Position numbers and translations under genes: made by a program. A model generated the notes under the pieces. The model saw only the letters and a list, made by a program, of their open reading frames with translations, was not told where the DNA came from and did no database searches. Shown piece by piece: positions 62,409 to 64,000 of a stretch of DNA of 64,000 nucleotides. The DNA is from Sphaerosporella brunnea (Eukaryota > Ascomycota > Pezizomycetes > Pezizales > Pyronemataceae): the NCBI GenBank assembly GCA_008704415.1, contig VXIS01000167.1:1-64000 (forward strand), given 5' to 3'. How positions within the stretch are numbered: position 1 is the stretch's first letter; the number at the start of each line of letters is the position of its first letter.

Positions 62409-62669
62409 CACTGGTAATCCGCGTCGTCCGGATTATTTATTCTCCATCACTGTCGCTGTTGCTGTTTCCTTCAGTAGCTTTTTCCTACATCTCATTTTCT
62501 TTTTTCCCTTGTCTCCATTCTCTTGTCTAGAAGACACTCGTTTTTTTCTTCTAGTTTCGGTGTCAATATTATCATTTTTTCGCCAGTTACACTCTTTACG
62601 AACGCTAGATCGTTCGTTCGCTCACTTTGCTGTCCGGACAAGCACTCTTTCTTCTTCAATTGAAACATT

Positions 62670-64000
62670 ATGCGTCACTCGATCTTTGCGATGGCGGCCT
62701 TTGCGGCCTCGGCCTTCGCCCTTCCCAAGCACGGCGCTAGCTATAGCAACAACGCCGACACCTACGGTGGAGGCAACTATGGTGGCGGCAACTACGGTGG
62801 TGGAAACTACGGGAACAGTCATGGTGGCGGAAACTATGGCGGCGGAAACAACGGTGGTGGAATGCCCTTCAGTACGTAGCTTTTCTCCATTAACTCTTTA
62901 TACCAGACTAACATTTGCAGGCAACTCGAGTTCTACAGCAATTGAGGCTACTACCTCTCCAGCTGCACCCGGTGGCTATGTCCCCAGTGATGCTCTCACA
63001 TCGCTGCCATTGAGCGTGGTCCCCACTACCGGATATGGCGGTTCTGACGGAGGTGCTTCGACAACTGATGTTCCTGCCGAGAGCACTCCTACTCCTGACC
63101 GCACCACTGGCGTCCCTACTGAGGGCACTGCTCCGCCTTATGGAACTGATACGCCGGGCGGTACCTCTCCTGCTGAGACTACTGGAACTCCTGCCGAAAC
63201 CACTGGAACGCCCGCTGGATCTACCGGCTCTCCAGCTGAATCTACTGGCTCTCCTACCGATACCACAACTGGAACTCCTGCAAGCAACACTGGCTACGTT
63301 CCCATCGTTTCCGCTCCTACTCCTACCTCGGGTGAGGAAGTGGCCACTACCGTTGTCTCGTGCACCTTTACCGATATTGGAAGCACTGGCCTGGTGACGA
63401 AGACCACAGAGGTCACTAAGGAGATCCCGGCCACGGCTACTTCGCAAACCTTCACTATCAGTCTCACTGAGACCGTCACTGTTTGCACGGTTTGCGGAGA
63501 CAAGCCTACCACTGTCACTTTGACCGTACCTGCCCTGGAGACTGCATCGACTACTTCGGATGTTCCTGCTGGAACTACTGGTACTCCCGCTGAGAGCACC
63601 GGTCCCTCCTACGGAACTGATACTCCCGTTGGTACCACTGGCACTGCTGCCGAGACCACCGGAGCTTCGACCACTGACGGCCCTGCATCCGAGACCACTG
63701 GTACTCCGGCCGATAACACCGGCTATGTTCCCATTGTTTCGGCTCCTGTCCCCACCTCTGGCGAGGCGGTCATCACCACCGTGGTTTCTTGCACTTTCAC
63801 CGACATTGGTGACAATGGTCTCACCACCAAGACTACGGAAGTTACCAAGGAGATCCCGGCCACTGCTTCCACTCAGACCTTTACCATCAGCTTGACTGAG
63901 ACCATCACCGAGTGCACTGTGTGCGGTGATAAGCCCACGACCGTCACTCTGAGCGTTCCTGTGACTACCCCGGCTTCAGATGTACCTGCGACTCCTACTG
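62670..64000 (+). CDS. Secreted Ser/Thr-rich repetitive cell-wall protein, 3' end beyond window
   Basis: Exon 1 (62670-62871) starts MRHSIFAMAAFAASAFALPK, a signal peptide cleaved near the FA-LP junction. A Gly/Asn/Tyr repeat (GGGNYGGGNYGGGNYGN) follows. A 49-bp intron (62872-62920) leads to exon 2, open to the window edge (about 360 codons). Exon 2 is rich in Thr, Ser, Pro and Gly, as in heavily O-mannosylated wall proteins and adhesins. It contains a 143-residue unit twice (from about 63286 and 63715): NTGYVPIVSAP, then TTVVSCTFTDIG, TKTTEVTKEIPAT, TFTISLTET and CTVCGDKPTTVTL. The cysteines are conserved between copies. A GPI anchor would be expected at the missing C-terminus but cannot be seen. 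Located at the cell surface by inference. Confidence 0.85.

Noticed and set aside
63035..63895. Leu/Pro-rich plus frames and a Ser/Arg-rich minus frame in the cell-wall gene
   Set aside because: They are other-frame shadows of the Thr/Ser-rich exon 2, whose true frame joins the signal-peptide exon through a normal intron.

Overview
This window is nuclear DNA of a filamentous ascomycete (Pezizomycotina). The genes carry short introns of about 45-130 bp with fungal splice signals. Typical filamentous-fungal genes are present, including a Chs5 exomer scaffold, a Yvc1 channel, Mdv1 and PTH11-like or unnamed fungal membrane families. Intergenic spaces are long and contain Ty3/gypsy, Tc1/mariner, LINE and TIR-type relics. 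The very intron-dense YVC1 gene would fit an intron-rich lineage such as Pezizomycetes, but the class cannot be settled from sequence alone.

Layout. 1-2 kb is a nest of transposon remains: one Ty3/gypsy chromovirus ends inside the tail of a second, whose LTR sits in a Tc1/mariner relic. 2.1-4.8 kb holds two uncharacterised genes, one a multi-pass membrane protein. 6.2-14.1 kb holds a broken Tc1-like transposase, then LEA1 (U2 snRNP A'), YVC1 (vacuolar TRP-type cation channel, 23 exons) and a C2H2 zinc-finger regulator. 16-17.1 kb has a small-molecule type methyltransferase. 17.1-21.5 kb is gene-poor and includes a perfect 50-bp-arm hairpin and a separated inverted repeat. 21.5-30.2 kb carries a PI31-type proteasome regulator, an MFS sugar transporter and a seven-TM fungal membrane protein, with TIR elements between them. 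30.2-34 kb is gene-poor and has a GC-rich foldback repeat.

34-41.1 kb is a compact housekeeping block: hotdog thioesterase, small hydrophilic protein, TRM2 (tRNA m5U54 methyltransferase) head-to-head with mitochondrial ribosomal protein uS5m, and MDV1 (mitochondrial fission adaptor). 44-50.5 kb has a fungal protein of unknown function, a short/branched-chain acyl-CoA dehydrogenase and the 24-kDa subunit of complex I. 51.5-60.4 kb has a sphingoid-base-phosphate phosphatase (LCB3 type), CHS5, ribosomal protein eL14, a LINE RNase H relic, KIN17 and an F-box-like protein. 60.6-61.3 kb is a broken phosphopantothenoylcysteine decarboxylase. The right edge cuts a secreted, Ser/Thr-rich repetitive cell-wall protein.

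The genes form no single pathway cluster. Several act in mitochondria (uS5m, MDV1, complex I, acyl-CoA dehydrogenase, possibly TRM2) and several in RNA metabolism (LEA1, TRM2, KIN17, eL14). Gene models were built by hand from splice signals and reading frame. No CRISPR, rRNA or convincing tRNA was seen.
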